Source: Strix aluco
Lineage: Eukaryota > Chordata > Aves > Strigiformes > Strigidae
Length of the DNA: 64,000 nt
NCBI RefSeq assembly: GCF_031877795.1
Contig: NC_133942.1
Span: 3,844,001 to 3,908,000, forward strand
Reading direction: 5' to 3'
Shown here: positions 1-11,300 of the stretch, piece by piece
Numbering within the stretch: position 1 is the stretch's first letter
Layout of the letters: every line of letters starts with the position of its first letter
The notes under the pieces: model-generated
The model's input: the letters and a program-made list of their open reading frames with translations, nothing else
Databases searched by the model: none
What the model was told of the DNA's origin: nothing
Program-made: the position numbers and the translations under genes

Positions 1-279
1 AAAAGAGTAAAACAGTGGTGACAGCCCAGGAAACATGCAAGAAATGTTTATTTATGTCTGGCACCAGAGGTGCTAAACTACACCTGCCTGACAAACCCTC
101 TGCAAAGTGGCTGCCATCCAAGCCTCATGCATGTCATTTATGGATCAAAAAGCAATAAAATCTGTTGTGTTCAAGTAAAGAGTGCTCATTGCAATACTCA
201 AAAGGACCAAGAGGCAACTGCTTCAGCTAATCCCCCCCCAGGGAGTATGTATTTGTCTGCAAAGGAAGCACCGACTAAC
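1..279 (-). other. SORD: SORD intron 4 (partial)
   Basis: This is intronic sequence downstream of the exon 4 donor. The next SORD exon, which should begin with G and then a Leu-Pro-type segment, is not visible before the left edge. Confidence 0.8.
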
Positions 280-439
280 TTGTAGCAGTAGCTGGCACTG
301 TGCTTGTAGTAGCGGCACAAGTTCCCGTTATCGGGAGGTGTCGCACAGAAGAAGATGGTTGGAGACAGGTTATAGCGGCCAGTTTTACAGAACTCATCCA
401 TTTCTCTTGGGACGCCAGGCTCGATGGCCACTCGATCAC
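280..439 (-). CDS. SORD: SORD coding exon 4
   Basis: The exon is 160 nt, from a cag acceptor to a donor read as AA|GTTAGT. It encodes [20 protein letters not shown] and continues through [18 protein letters not shown] to the YCYK motif, with the Lys140 codon split after two bases. The donor is weaker than its neighbours (AA instead of AG before GT), but the same position is the exon boundary expected from the human protein alignment. Confidence 0.93.
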
Positions 440-3400
440 CTGCCAGGGTGAAAGCAGACTGGGTTACTTGGGAAGAAGGTGGGCACACAGGTATGAGTAG
501 CACCAAACAACCACGGAAGACAGCATGAAACCCTGGCACAAGAGAAGCATGAGGGACATCTGCTAACTGAGAAAGATCACGCTGCACACACCAGGCAAGC
601 TCTTAACACTTCCTCTGCAGCAGCCTCATCACCAAGAGCTTCACAGTTACTTGAAAAGAGCTGGTGCTTCAGAGGCACAGACACAGAGCAGATGGAAGCT
701 CAGTCACATACAAACCTCTCTCCAGCTGCCTTGCACTCAACCTTAGCAGATGAAAAGGCAGCCCTCACCCCAGGCAATCACACAGTGACCAGACTTTTTT
801 CTGTAGTATCTGTAGTAATAGGAAGAGGAAATAATTAGGACAAAGCAGGTGAGCTCTGCTGGCCACCAAGCTGCAAGCTGGAAAGGGCTGTTCCTTGGGA
901 AGGAAGCTTATGGTGCAGAAGCACACTCAGGAGTCAGGCAGGACTTATCAGGGAACACAGACATTTTGATGCTGTGATGGAGTAGCTTAGACTGCTGGAA
1001 GAACACATGCTGCAAGACAAAGAGTAATTATTTAATCGCAATAATGAGGTAGGAGGGACTGAAGAAAATAACTGCAATACAACTTGCAAGTACGCAAGGG
1101 ACACAGGACGGCCCATTTTATTTGGCAGATGAAGCCAATCAAAGCCGAAGCTCTCCACCAACAGGCTTTCAATCAGACACGGTGACAAGCAGGAGGATGG
1201 ATTGTAATAAATAACCATCTAGCCCACTGCACAGCCTCTGATATGGCCAACGAGGGATGTCTGGGGGTGAGAGGAGCAGGACAAGGAGGACAAGCACATA
1301 GTGAATGTTCTCCCAGCCTCCCATTACATTCAGCTGTGGGGCCTCCCGAGCTGCATGTGGTTTCTTTGTATTCAGTAATCCTCAACAATTTCTCCTTACC
1401 TTCCACCATGTAAACTTTTAGCACCCACATTATCCTTTGCGAAGGAGGCCTGCAGGTCTGCTACAACTTAGGTGAGTGCTGCACTTGGCTGCTGCTGTCC
1501 CTTGCTCTTGTATCGGAGGAATCAGAGAACAGACAACCTTTATGTGCCCTCCCCCTGCCCTCCACGAGCCTTCAGACCTGTGTCACATGTCCTGGAGTTG
1601 TCTCTCCAGCTCCTAGCTCAAGTTCCTAAGTTAGTTATTCGTCATAGCGATGTCGCTCCACATCTCATCATCTCCTTGTCCTCTGAAACTTATTCTTTTG
1701 TCTCCCTTTGGAATGGAGGAGACCAGAACTGCATGCAGAGCTCCAGATGTGCACTGATGGCCTCTGACTGAGTCTCTGTCCCTTTCGTAACACTATTTTT
1801 CACCATTACTGAGCCAACATTCCCATGCACTGTGTCAGAGCCAAAGGTCTCACTCTTCAGCAGTGATGGTCAGCCCATCATATTAGATATGAAGCTGGTT
1901 TTGTTTCTTCTGTCGTGGACATCACTTTATGTTTATCTGCATTGAATCTCACCTGCATCTTATTGCCCAGGCACCCTTAAGGTCTCTGTGTAACTCTTGC
2001 TAGCTCTCCCATGTCCTCTCCACTCTGCCTAAGTTGCTATCATCAGCAAACTTTGCAAAATTCACCACTTGGCGCATTTTCTAGGACATTCATGAGCACA
2101 GCAAACTGTAGAGGTCACACCATGGGGCCTGGTACAGCTGCTCCAATGACCTCTCTCCACTGCAGGAGGCCATTTACTCCTTCAAGAATACACATAGTGA
2201 AGAAACATTAACAGCAGGTTGCTGGCAAGAGCAACATACGTGGTTTCTGAAGCTTTATCTAGCGTCTTCAAAAGGCACCTTGTACAAGCATACACTGCTC
2301 TGCATTAAAATATCCCAGGACAAAGCATACTTAACAAATACCATAAACTGCAGTGGCCAAGCTGGGTGATTAACAGCAGCACAGTGACCCTCTGAAGAAG
2401 GAGGAGGTCACACTGTGCAATTCACAGCTCAGAACATCAGATACATTTACCTAACAAAAACCCAGCCTGTTATCAACACACTCTCAGGAACTGCCTAGCA
2501 GGAGAACAAATAAAAAGAGAGTTTTGATTCCAATTACCTGGTTTCAGATGAGTCACCCCTGATCCCACTTTGACGACAGTCCCAGAAGCTTCATGCCCCA
2601 ACACCATGGGGTCCTTCACGACAAAATCCCCGATTCGACCATGCTGCCAGTAGTGGACGTCAGACCCGCAGATCCCAACAGAATGCATCCGCAGGAGGAC
2701 CTCTGCCAGAAAAGGACGAAAGGTTCCTTGTAGAAAAATGTATCTTCTCGGGCACTGGGAGAGCAACACGAGTCACCCCACAACAAAGGCCAAGCCAGCA
2801 TTGAAACATCCCAATTTTCTAGTGTTAAATAAATGTACTAGAACTGCACATGCGTGCATTAGGATGGATGGCATATTCGTGAGACATCTGCTGAAACACA
2901 AAACTATACAAGGATTTATAAATCAGGAAAGCTTAAAATATGATAAGACCCCTGTCAACAAAAGCTAATACAGTCTAAAAGGGGCGTGACTATTACTGGA
3001 GCAAGAATAAAAGAGCAAGTCCATTTAATTTTTCCTTCTCCCTCAGCTACAGTTTCAGCCCTGGAGAGTTTGTGAATCAAATTTCTATCAGCCCATATGC
3101 CTAGCCCATTAATCCTTAGACCTGCAATAAGATCACCTGACATGTCCCAAGAGCTGTTTAATGTGAAATACATGAACTGATGAAACAGGAAGCAAAAAAA
3201 GTCAGATAAAGGAGCGTATCTGTAACTGCTCCAGCTCTTCAAGTGGAAATGCAGCATTCTCTGTTTCAGCCACAAATTCTTTTCTGGGTTGTTTTATACT
3301 TTTTCAGAAATATTTTATCTCTTTACAATATCAAGGAGCTACAAAAGAGAATGAGAAAAGAAAGATTAGTAAAGAAAGCAGACAGAAGCAGTCATCTCTA

Positions 3401-6400
3401 GACCTACCATTGGGACCCGGTTCCGGGACTGGACGGTTTTCCTATGGACAAAAAGAAAAAAAAAGGCATTCAGCTGCTTGTGCATAGCCATGGGAATACC
3501 TTGTGGAAAGTCAGCCTAGGATAGCTCAGGTAAATCTGTAAGCAGATCAGGTTTTTGGTTCTGGCTGCTCACTAAGACATTGCTGAGCAATGAGGAGGGA
3601 TATAAATGTGCGGTCCACACTTCCTCCCTAAGCTCACCTCATTTTGCCTCCACAATGTGGGCATCCGTTACGAGTGAGCACACAGCCAGCTTGTAAATGC
3701 ACTCTCCAAATTATTTTGCAGTAATTTCCCCTTCCCTGCCCAGACAAGAGCCACATATTAAACTTTCCTGCCCTGGAATGGCCTCAAGTTTCAGCTGAAT
3801 CCTTCATCCCACTCACTGGCTGACAAAAAAAATTCACCTTCTGTAACCAGGAAGATTCTGAATCACCTATTTCTATAAAGCATTAACATTGTAGTGTTTA
3901 TATTATTATTATAAAAAATAGGAAATATTTTTACTACATAATATTAACTCAAGGTATAAATAAATTGTAAATTACTGTAAATCACATTTAAAGTCACATC
4001 CCTTTGTAACTGGCACGACACCTCTTTATGGGATGAATGATAAAACCAGAATTATAAAAGCAGTCACTTGGCCCCAAGTCACCCTTCCACCCAAAAGTTC
4101 TGCAGGCCTTTTGCCTTCACTGAACTCCCTCAGCTCCCTCAAAAGACAAAGGAACAATTTTGTTGGGTTTTACAACATCAAGACAGCACAGTACCCACCT
4201 AGCACCCACCTCTAGGATCATGTCTCTAAGAAAAGCCCCATGAAAGTAGTTAGTGCTAACAAAGAACTCTTCATAATCCATCTGTTGTTCAAATTTGCAT
4301 ACATCTTAGACCCTGTTACCCACAGCCCAAAACTGGGTGTAAGACCTTTCACCAGACCTCCTATTCACACAGTTCCTTTTCAAAAATTTGGTGCATATAC
4401 GTTAGCAAGCTCACGGTTGGTTATTTCTCCTTGCAAGAGCATCTTCAGTTAGCAAGAAAATTGATCTCTGGATCTGAGAGATGAGCAGCTGTTTTATAGC
4501 AGTCCTCCACACAATGAGCTTCACCAGTTAAAAGCTTCTGTGTAACAACAAGCATGAGATTTTTCTGCCCCCCTGCTGCAGAGAAAGAGGGGTATCCCTT
4601 CCTGCTTTTGGGGAGCACGGCTGTGTGTTTTATCTAATTAAACACATCCTCAATCCCAGCATATTCTTCAACTCATACTTTGTACTTCACCAATCTAAAC
4701 ATCACAAAAAGAGAAATTCTGGATACAAATTCTCAAAGCGTTGGTCTGTTAAAATACTTGCTGAATAATCAGTGCCGTAAGTGGGCAGGACAGCCCAAAT
4801 TCTGTTGACTGGAGTGCAAATCAAAGTACAACTCAAACTGTACTCAAAAAGTACTGGACTTTTCAATGTTCAGAACTGTATCTGCATTTTTTCTATGTGG
4901 GGTGTTTGTTTCGTCCCACTAAGGACACAGCCCAGAGCATTACTTTTAAAAGAAGTTGATCTAGATGTAACCTCTTATATAGAAGATGTCCAGTAAACAT
5001 GCAATCTGGTAACATGTCAGGGGTACAGACCACCTCAGCTATCCCAAAGGGACTGAACAGAACAGTCCATGGTGAGAAATAAAGCAAGCCAACTTCTAGC
5101 TGAAAATGTTTATGTGGCATTCCTCAGTCCAGAAAAAAAACTTCTTTTTTTTCAGTAACAGTTGTGCCAAAAAACAGGTATCTCGGTGGAAAGTGAATCC
5201 TCCAGCCTGATTTGTAGAAAACAGGGAGTGACCAAACTGTAAGACCCCAAACTATTTCAGGACGCACGTTCTGCTCGCTCTTCATAGTTCACTGAGAGGT
5301 TCAGAGACAGCAAGTGGTGTAATTGAGAATGTGAAGTAAATGCAGCAAATGCTTTCTGTGAAAGGAGAGATATAAAGAGAGGATATTGTACATGCATAAA
5401 AAGCAATAAATCCTCAATGGGCAGCAAATGGGAGCCTGTGGCAACCCCCTCAGAGTCAACAAAAATTAAGCCAACACATTTTTGCATAACACAGGTCAGC
5501 TATTGAAGTCATGGTGACTCCCCGTAGGAAACATGTCCACACGAGTCAAGAAGAGTGTGGGAATTATGAGGGAAGATGATCTCACCTCACTTTAGGTATC
5601 AGTAACGCAGATACCAAGCTCAGAATTCACTGCCTAGACTCCTCACGTGATCAGCGGGGCAGTGCAATGAGTGCCATTCACATCGTGGCAAAGAAACTTT
5701 GGAGAAGCCCAGGAGGATGGCACCCCAAAGGGCTACCAGAAAGGCCAGGGGAGCACGGACAACCACCTCCCATGACTCCAGCAGTAGGAATACGCCAAGA
5801 AAAACTCACACACCTGCGTGTAACCCAGTTCAGAGACCAGCAACACAGATGGGATGAAGCCAGTATCCACCCTCACAAGTCTCATGCACCCTTCCAAATG
5901 ACAGAGTTTTGGAAATGTGTTCTTGAAGTAGAGGGACCATCTCAATTCTCACTCACAGTGGTGATGCCTTTTATTTCTAGTAAGTCAGGCTGCACGTGCT
6001 TCTACTGAAACTGCAGTCAGACCAAAGGTGGCTGGGAGTCACACAGGAATTACCCACACGAACACCGCTTAGCCTTTGGCACCTGTCACTTGAGCTGTGC
6101 AGGAATGGTAAAAAATCAACTGCCTCCCTGATAATCATCCCCCAAATGAGCTGCTGCAGGTATCTACAGTCTGCGTGTTTGTGAGAGCCAGAACTGTTTG
6201 TACAGAAAACTGCCTGTCAATGTTTGTCCATGTAAATTATCCATCCCCTATCTGGCACTTGCCAAACTGGCAAGCGTGAATCTCCAGCAATGACTCAGCA
6301 CCAGAACATCAAGCATTCGGAGTCAGAGATGCAGAATCAGTCTGAAAATAAAGGCCCCCCCCTCCAGCACCAGCACAGGCGCCGCCCGGGCGGCTGCTCC

Positions 6401-7036
6401 CTTGGCGCCCTCCTTCCCGCTTCTCACTTGGGCTCCCAGGAGCCCCACGAAGCAGCACCTCACCCCCCATTTCTGCCCCCCGGGAAGGCCTTGCTCACGG
6501 GACTGCCTACCGAACGGCACCGCTCCTGTCCGCCGCTCCCGTCCCCTCCTGCCCCCGACGAGGGGCTCAGGCAGCCCTTAGCCATGGGGCAGCCCCGGGC
6601 TTTGGGGCTCTCCACGCCCCGCTTGCCCCACGGCTCAGCCCCCCCCGAGCACGGGGGCTGCCGCTGCCCTTCCCCGCTCCCAGCCCGGGGCCAGTTCAGC
6701 TCACTGCCCCGGCACCGATCGGGGGGACGGCGTGGGGACGGGACGCCCCGCGGTGCCGGGGACTCGGCCCCAGCGGGCTCCCGGCGGGGCGGCCCGACCT
6801 GGCTCCCCCCCTCCCCGGCCCGGGCCGCGCTGCGGGGCCGTCCCCGCCGCCATCCGGCCCGGCCGCCGCCCCCCAGCGCCGCCGAGCGCGGCCCCGCTCC
6901 CGGCCCCCTCCGCCCGGCCCCCCGCCGAGCCGAGCCGCGGCGGCCCCGGGGCGGCCCCGCTCCCCCCGGCCCGTACCAGGCGCAGGTCCCCGGCTCGGTG
7001 CACCACCACGGCCAGGTTCTGCCCCGGCGCCGCCAT
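280..7036 (-). CDS. SORD: Sorbitol dehydrogenase gene, 5' half (coding exons 1-4; gene runs off the left edge)
   Basis: L-iditol/sorbitol 2-dehydrogenase is a cytosolic zinc- and NAD-dependent enzyme that oxidises sorbitol to fructose in the polyol pathway. Joining 7036-6977, 3441-3408, 2702-2538 and 439-280 gives 139 residues plus two bases of codon 140. The N-terminal GroES-like catalytic domain of the medium-chain dehydrogenase family is visible: [10 protein letters not shown] carries the zinc ligand Cys43, and [10 protein letters not shown] carries His68 and Glu69. The segment [20 protein letters not shown] has only one Cys where alcohol dehydrogenases have a four-Cys structural zinc lobe, as is known for animal SDH. 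The protein aligns with human SORD after a two-residue N-terminal difference. The fourth zinc ligand (Glu155/156 in human), the Rossmann domain and the stop would be in later exons outside the window. No frameshift or internal stop occurs in these exons, so the gene looks intact as far as it is seen. Confidence 0.95.
440..2537 (-). other. SORD: SORD intron 3
   Basis: This 2.1-kb intron has proper donor and acceptor. It contains an old LINE-like fragment at about 1,600-2,150 (listed separately). I see nothing else recognisable in it. Confidence 0.85.
1600..2150 (-). mobile_element. Ancient CR1/L3-type LINE fragment (5'-truncated, decayed)
   Basis: The plus strand reads like the reverse complement of an old reptile/bird CR1 (L3-like) ORF2 end. 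It runs from an ACCAGAACTGCATGCAGAG stretch, through a segment about members whose 'cattgaatctcacctgcatc' reads as typical, to 'tatcatcagcaaactttgca'. Several short blocks in the right order support the call. Divergence is high, and the family assignment is from memory of consensus patterns, not a search. Confidence 0.5.
2538..2702 (-). CDS. SORD: SORD coding exon 3 (zinc-ligand exon)
   Basis: The exon is 165 nt, bounded by a cag acceptor and a GTAATT donor. It encodes [19 protein letters not shown] through the VTHLKPG segment and carries the catalytic zinc ligands Cys43, His68 and Glu69. It is nearly identical to mammalian SORD over this core. Its last base is the first base of the split Gly87 codon completed by exon 4. 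Confidence 0.96.
2703..3407 (-). other. SORD: SORD intron 2
   Basis: This is a 705-bp intron between the 34-nt exon 2 and exon 3. It is unique-looking sequence with no repeat recognised. Confidence 0.85.
3408..3441 (-). CDS. SORD: SORD coding exon 2 (34-nt exon)
   Basis: This very short exon is flanked by an AG acceptor (ccatag) and a GTAGGT donor. It encodes [11 protein letters not shown] plus one base of the next codon, matching the ENYPIPEPGPN segment of human SORD. It is too short to be found by ORF scanning. It was placed because its phase joins exon 1 (phase 0) to exon 3 exactly, with the split codon G|AG giving Glu32. Confidence 0.93.
3442..6976 (-). other. SORD: SORD intron 1
   Basis: This 3.5-kb intron is AT-rich around 3,890-4,000. 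It becomes GC-rich from about 6,370, where it enters the promoter CpG island. No coding or repeat feature was recognised inside it. Confidence 0.85.
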
Positions 7037-7330
7037 GGCTCGGCGCGGCTGGGCTCGGCGCGGCGCCCGGGTCCAAGGGCCAGCGGCGGGGCCTCCCGCG
7101 GTGGGGCCGCCCCTCTACCCTCGGCCGCCCTCCGCGCCGGGCCCGGCGCCGCCCCCGCGGCACGGAGCGGGCGGGCCCAGACCCCGGCCGCGGCCGCCGA
7201 CCCCCGGCCCCGCTCCCAGCGCCAGGCCGCAGGCCCCGGCCCGGCTGGGCCTACGCCGCGGGGCACCCAGGGCCCGCCAGGCCGCAGCGTCAGGCCCCCA
7301 CAGCCCCGGCCCCGGTGTTTCAGAGCGCAA
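6370..7330. promoter_or_regulatory. SORD: CpG island / SORD promoter region
   Basis: About 1 kb of extremely C+G-rich, CpG-dense sequence surrounds SORD exon 1. GC-box-like GGGCGGG occurs near 7,165, upstream of the start codon on the minus strand. There is no obvious TATA box, which fits a housekeeping CpG-island promoter. Long open frames across it on both strands are a by-product of base composition. The edges were judged by eye. Confidence 0.8.
6977..7036 (-). CDS. SORD: SORD coding exon 1
   Basis: Sixty bases encode 20 residues, starting [16 protein letters not shown] and ending DLRL, as in the N-terminus of vertebrate SORD. The start codon at 7036-7034 has G at -3 and G at +4, a strong Kozak context. 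The exon ends at CTG followed by a GT donor (GTACGG) and leaves phase 0. It lies in the middle of a CpG island. Confidence 0.93.
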
Positions 7331-7666
7331 CTGGGTGCCACTGGGCGCTGTCCCCTCTCACAGCATGGCCACCCGTGCTGCTGCCTCGGTGCGAAATGGC
7401 GTGCGAAACCATCGCTGGTGTGAAGCCGGCGGCAACACGGCGCCGTGCACTTGGACTAAAGTTCAAGAAAATGCAGGCCCGTGGGCTTGCCTGGACCCAA
7501 CTGGGCACGGCATTGTCGGAACGCAGGTATCTCAGCTGTGAGATTGGCGTGTTGGGGAAAAAAAAAAAAGGATTTCAGGGATTCTGGGTTTCAGGGATAA
7601 GAGGTTTTCCACCAAAAAGAGTTGGCAAAGATCTCGAGAAAATTGGTCCCCTAAGACCAGTCTGAA

Positions 7667-8377
7667 TCACAGAATCTCACAGAATCATCTCGGTTGGAAA
7701 GGACCCTGAAGCTCCTCCAGTCCAACCATGAACCTCACCCTGACCGTTCCCAACTCCACCAGATCCCTCAGCGCTGGGTCAACCCGACTCTTCAACCCCT
7801 CCAGGGATGGGGACTCCCCCCCCGCCCTGGGCAGCCCATTCCAACGCCCAACAACCCCTTCTGCAAAGAAATCCTTCCTAAGAGCCAGTCTGACCCTGCC
7901 CTGGTGCAGCTTGAGGCCATTCCCTCTTGTCCTGGTGCTGGTTCCTTGGCTCAAGAGACTCCTCCCCCCTCTCTGCACCCTCCTTTCAGGGAGTTGTAGA
8001 GGGCCATGAGGTCTCCCCTCAGCCTCCTCTTCTCCACACTAAACCCCCCAGTTCCCTCAGCCGCTCCCCATCAGACCTGTGCTCCAGACCCTGCACCAGC
8101 TCCGTTGCCCTTCTCTGGACACGCTCGAGCCATTCAATGGCCTTTTTGGAGTGAGGGGCCCAAAACTGAACCCACTCATCGAGGGGCGGCCTCACCAGTG
8201 CCGAGCACTGGGGTAAGATCCCTTCCCTGTCCCTGCTGGCCACACTATGGCTGATACAAGCCAGGATGCCATTGGCCTTCTTGGCCACCTGGGCACACTG
8301 CTGGCTCCTGTTCAGCTGGCTGGCAATCAAGCCCCCCAGTCCCTCTCTGACTGGCAGCTCTCCAGCCACTCCTGAAA
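7667..8377 (-). mobile_element. CR1 LINE, 5'-truncated 3' part
   Basis: Read on the minus strand, this matches the 3' end of avian CR1. It runs from the reverse-transcriptase C-terminal coding region (segments such as [14 protein letters not shown] and [16 protein letters not shown] remain readable) into the 3' UTR. It ends in the typical CR1 tail with degenerate ATTCTGTG-type octamers at 7,667-7,695. About 0.7 kb remains, which is normal for 5'-truncated CR1. Long readable stretches suggest moderate age. It sits about 630 bp upstream of the SORD start codon. Confidence 0.93.
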
Positions 8378-11300
8378 TCTGAAAGCTTTCTGAGCCTGAC
8401 TTCCTTGGAAAAAGAGAAAATGTACAGGATATGTCATGCAAAGTTGCCAGAACCAGCTAAAAATAGCCTGACTTCTAATATTACTGCTTCCTGCTGCTTG
8501 CATGAATGGGAGTATCTATGAATTTCCTTTCCTTCTTGCAAAAACGTCTCACCTTCCAGGCAGACGAGGGCTGACGCATTTCTTTTCTCCCTATCAGGGT
8601 CATTCCCCATAATGCTTATCTGAGTCCGAGTCGGTATCGAATTAGTGGCCGTGAGCCACCCCTGTGGTTACTCTGAGGGCAGGGGAAGTGTGTGCGAGGG
8701 AAGCTGTGATGAAACACCTTACTCAGTGTTTACACAGCAGCACAATTCCTGCTGCATCCACTGCCTCGGTGGATGAAGCAAGAATATTTACATTTCTGCA
8801 AATTACTGAAAGACGGGGAATGGCTGTCTCTTCCCGGACATGCTTGTTTTCTCGAGGCACCCATTTGTGCCTCTCCTTTTTAGGACGTATTTGCAGTCAG
8901 TCTCCAAACTTGACTTGCCACGCAAATTGTCAGTGGTGTTCTGTCTGCATTCCAGTGTGGAAGGCGCTGTGAAATCCCACATCTCTACCAGCAAGATGCA
9001 GGCTGGCCCTCTGGCTCCTTAAACCTGAAAAAAAGCTGGAGGCACGTACTGAGGGCTCTGCTGAACCTGGGGCTCTCGCTGTAATACCAGGCCTTTTGCT
9101 CCCCAAGCGCATTGCAAGTGTTGAGGGCTCCACGGGGAGCCGTCACAGGAGTCGTCTTCAGCTCCTGCATCACTAAATCTCAGTCTCTTCCCCAATATTG
9201 CTGATTTTCAGATAAAACCCTGAATAAATGGAGTTGCCTAGAATTAAGCATGTCCGGGGATGCCCGGGATGCTGGTGGATTCCCATGCAGCCTTGTCCCT
9301 CCTTTTCTCAAGGGAAATTTCTCACAGGGTCAATGTTTGCCTTGGATAATTTCACTCCATTTGAAACTACATCCGTTTCTTGGGGCACAGGTGCAGACTG
9401 CTGTTGCAAAAGCAGTGCTGGTTCCTTGCATGCTGCAGCGCACACTGAGATTTCCTCTGTGTGCATCAAACTGACCAGCCCAATGGCAGCAGGTGTGTCG
9501 GGCAAGCCAAAAAAATGTGTGTTTCAATTGCCACAGGCTTTATCTTGCTGCGAAACTGGCTTCTGTGCTGCTTTGATCTGCTTTTGCACACCAGAAGAAC
9601 CCAGCCTCTGGCTGCTGCTGTGCCCAGAGTGTCACTGCCTCGACAGGGTGGGGTGGCAGATTTTAAGTGCTTTGGTTCTGTCATCTTTTCTTCCAGGAGG
9701 AACCGATGGTGCCAGCTCTTCTCAAGGCACAATGACGCCCTCAGCCAACACGGCCCTGTGGCCAGACAGCCTCTGCTCCTGCCCTGCAGCGAGATGGGGA
9801 GGAAGGTGGTTTTTTGCCAGCGTTTGGGCAGGCAAGTGGCTTTTTGTTGGGGCAGGAAAACTGGTTCCTTCAGCTCTTCTGCTCCTCCCTGCCATGACTC
9901 TCAGCACTGTGTCTTTGGTTTCCTCCCTTTCTCTTTCCCACTTTCCTTCCGGATCAGATCCACTTCACATTTTCCGTCTGTGTTTTCTCTGCCAGTATTT
10001 GCTGCCTGGCAGCTAGCTCCAGCGCGCAGACTGGGTCTGCTCTTGCTTCAAGATCACAAGGACTTCGCCAGCTGCTACAAGTCCTCTGAGATCCTCATTT
10101 AAAAGGAGTTTTGAATCTCTTGCCATGGTCCGTTTCTCTTTGTTTGCCTTCAGCACTGCCTGGCAAGCTCTTTTGTCTGCCAACCAAAGAAAACTCTAAA
10201 GAAAACATACTTAGGACTTAGTTGCACATTCATTTCTTTTTCACTTACGCTTATGGGCATCCACCTTTTACTGACCACAGAGGTCATTCACATCCCTTCA
10301 AGCACTCAAAAGCAGTGCTATAAAGATCGTGTCATTACCATAAGTTGACCTTGCAAAACAATCCTTATTGCCAGAACAGGTTCACTTTGCACTAGCTCAA
10401 CAAAAATGTATGTTTGCCTTTTTAGTCAATGATCAGGATCATTGTTGCCTCGCTAGGTATGAAGATAAGTGCTTTGTTGACATGACTATAACTCAGTTCG
10501 CTTATAGCAGTCAAACTGGGCATGTATTTTCCTTGTTTGCAAGTTATGAAACACCTCTGTGGACCATCTTGGGTGAGGAGAGGGGTGGCATGACCTCAGG
10601 GGGACTCATCCCCATGTCATGGAGGAGGAACTCCCCCAAAACAAAGGGCAACGTTGCAGGTCGCACACCTGCCACTTCCCCATGGAGGGTGAGGGCAGTG
10701 TTTTGGACCCCAGGCTCCTTGCAGTGGTCCCTCAGCAGTCCCACGGGGTGGGGCAGCCTCGGGTGTAGTGTCGGCTTGGGGGCCCTGTGTGGAGCAGCCA
10801 GATATCTGCTGTAAGCATCAGATGTCAGTACAAGACTGTACCTGGTCCAAAATGTAACCAAAGGGCTGAAGTCCCTGTAGCCTGAGCCCAGCCTCTCCAC
10901 CTTCATGAGATCTCCATCTCCATGCACAGCTCAAGCAGGACTTACGTTGGAGGCAGCTACTTCTATTCCCCTCCCTCTTATTTACCCCATAAAGGACTTC
11001 CGTGTTTGCCTGGGAGGTTTGTCACCCTCAACAGTGTCCCTCTGAAGCTTCTTGCACATGCCAGTGTAGCAATTCTATTTGTGACCAACTAGATCAAATG
11101 TTTTCTCTCAAATTTATGCAGAAAATTCTAAGACGCTGTCCAGACCTACCAGCACCTTTGACAACAGTTAGAAAAAGAAATCAATTAAAATTCAAATAAA
11201 ATTTGAATAAATCAGTAAGAACTTCTTTCTCCCAAAGAGAGGAGAGGCCGTAACAGCACCTTGACCATGAAGCCATCGTCCTGTGACAGCCAAATCAAAG

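Noticed and set aside
6290..7423. 377-codon plus-strand ORF and several minus-strand ORFs over the SORD CpG island
   Set aside because: Extreme GC content removes stop codons in all frames. The products are Pro/Ala/Arg/Gly-rich with no family signal, and SORD exon 1 accounts for the real coding sequence.
9228..10016. 262-codon plus-strand ORF
   Set aside because: It is Cys/Ser/Leu-rich with no recognisable domain, and no supporting exon structure or conserved motif is visible. Treated as chance.
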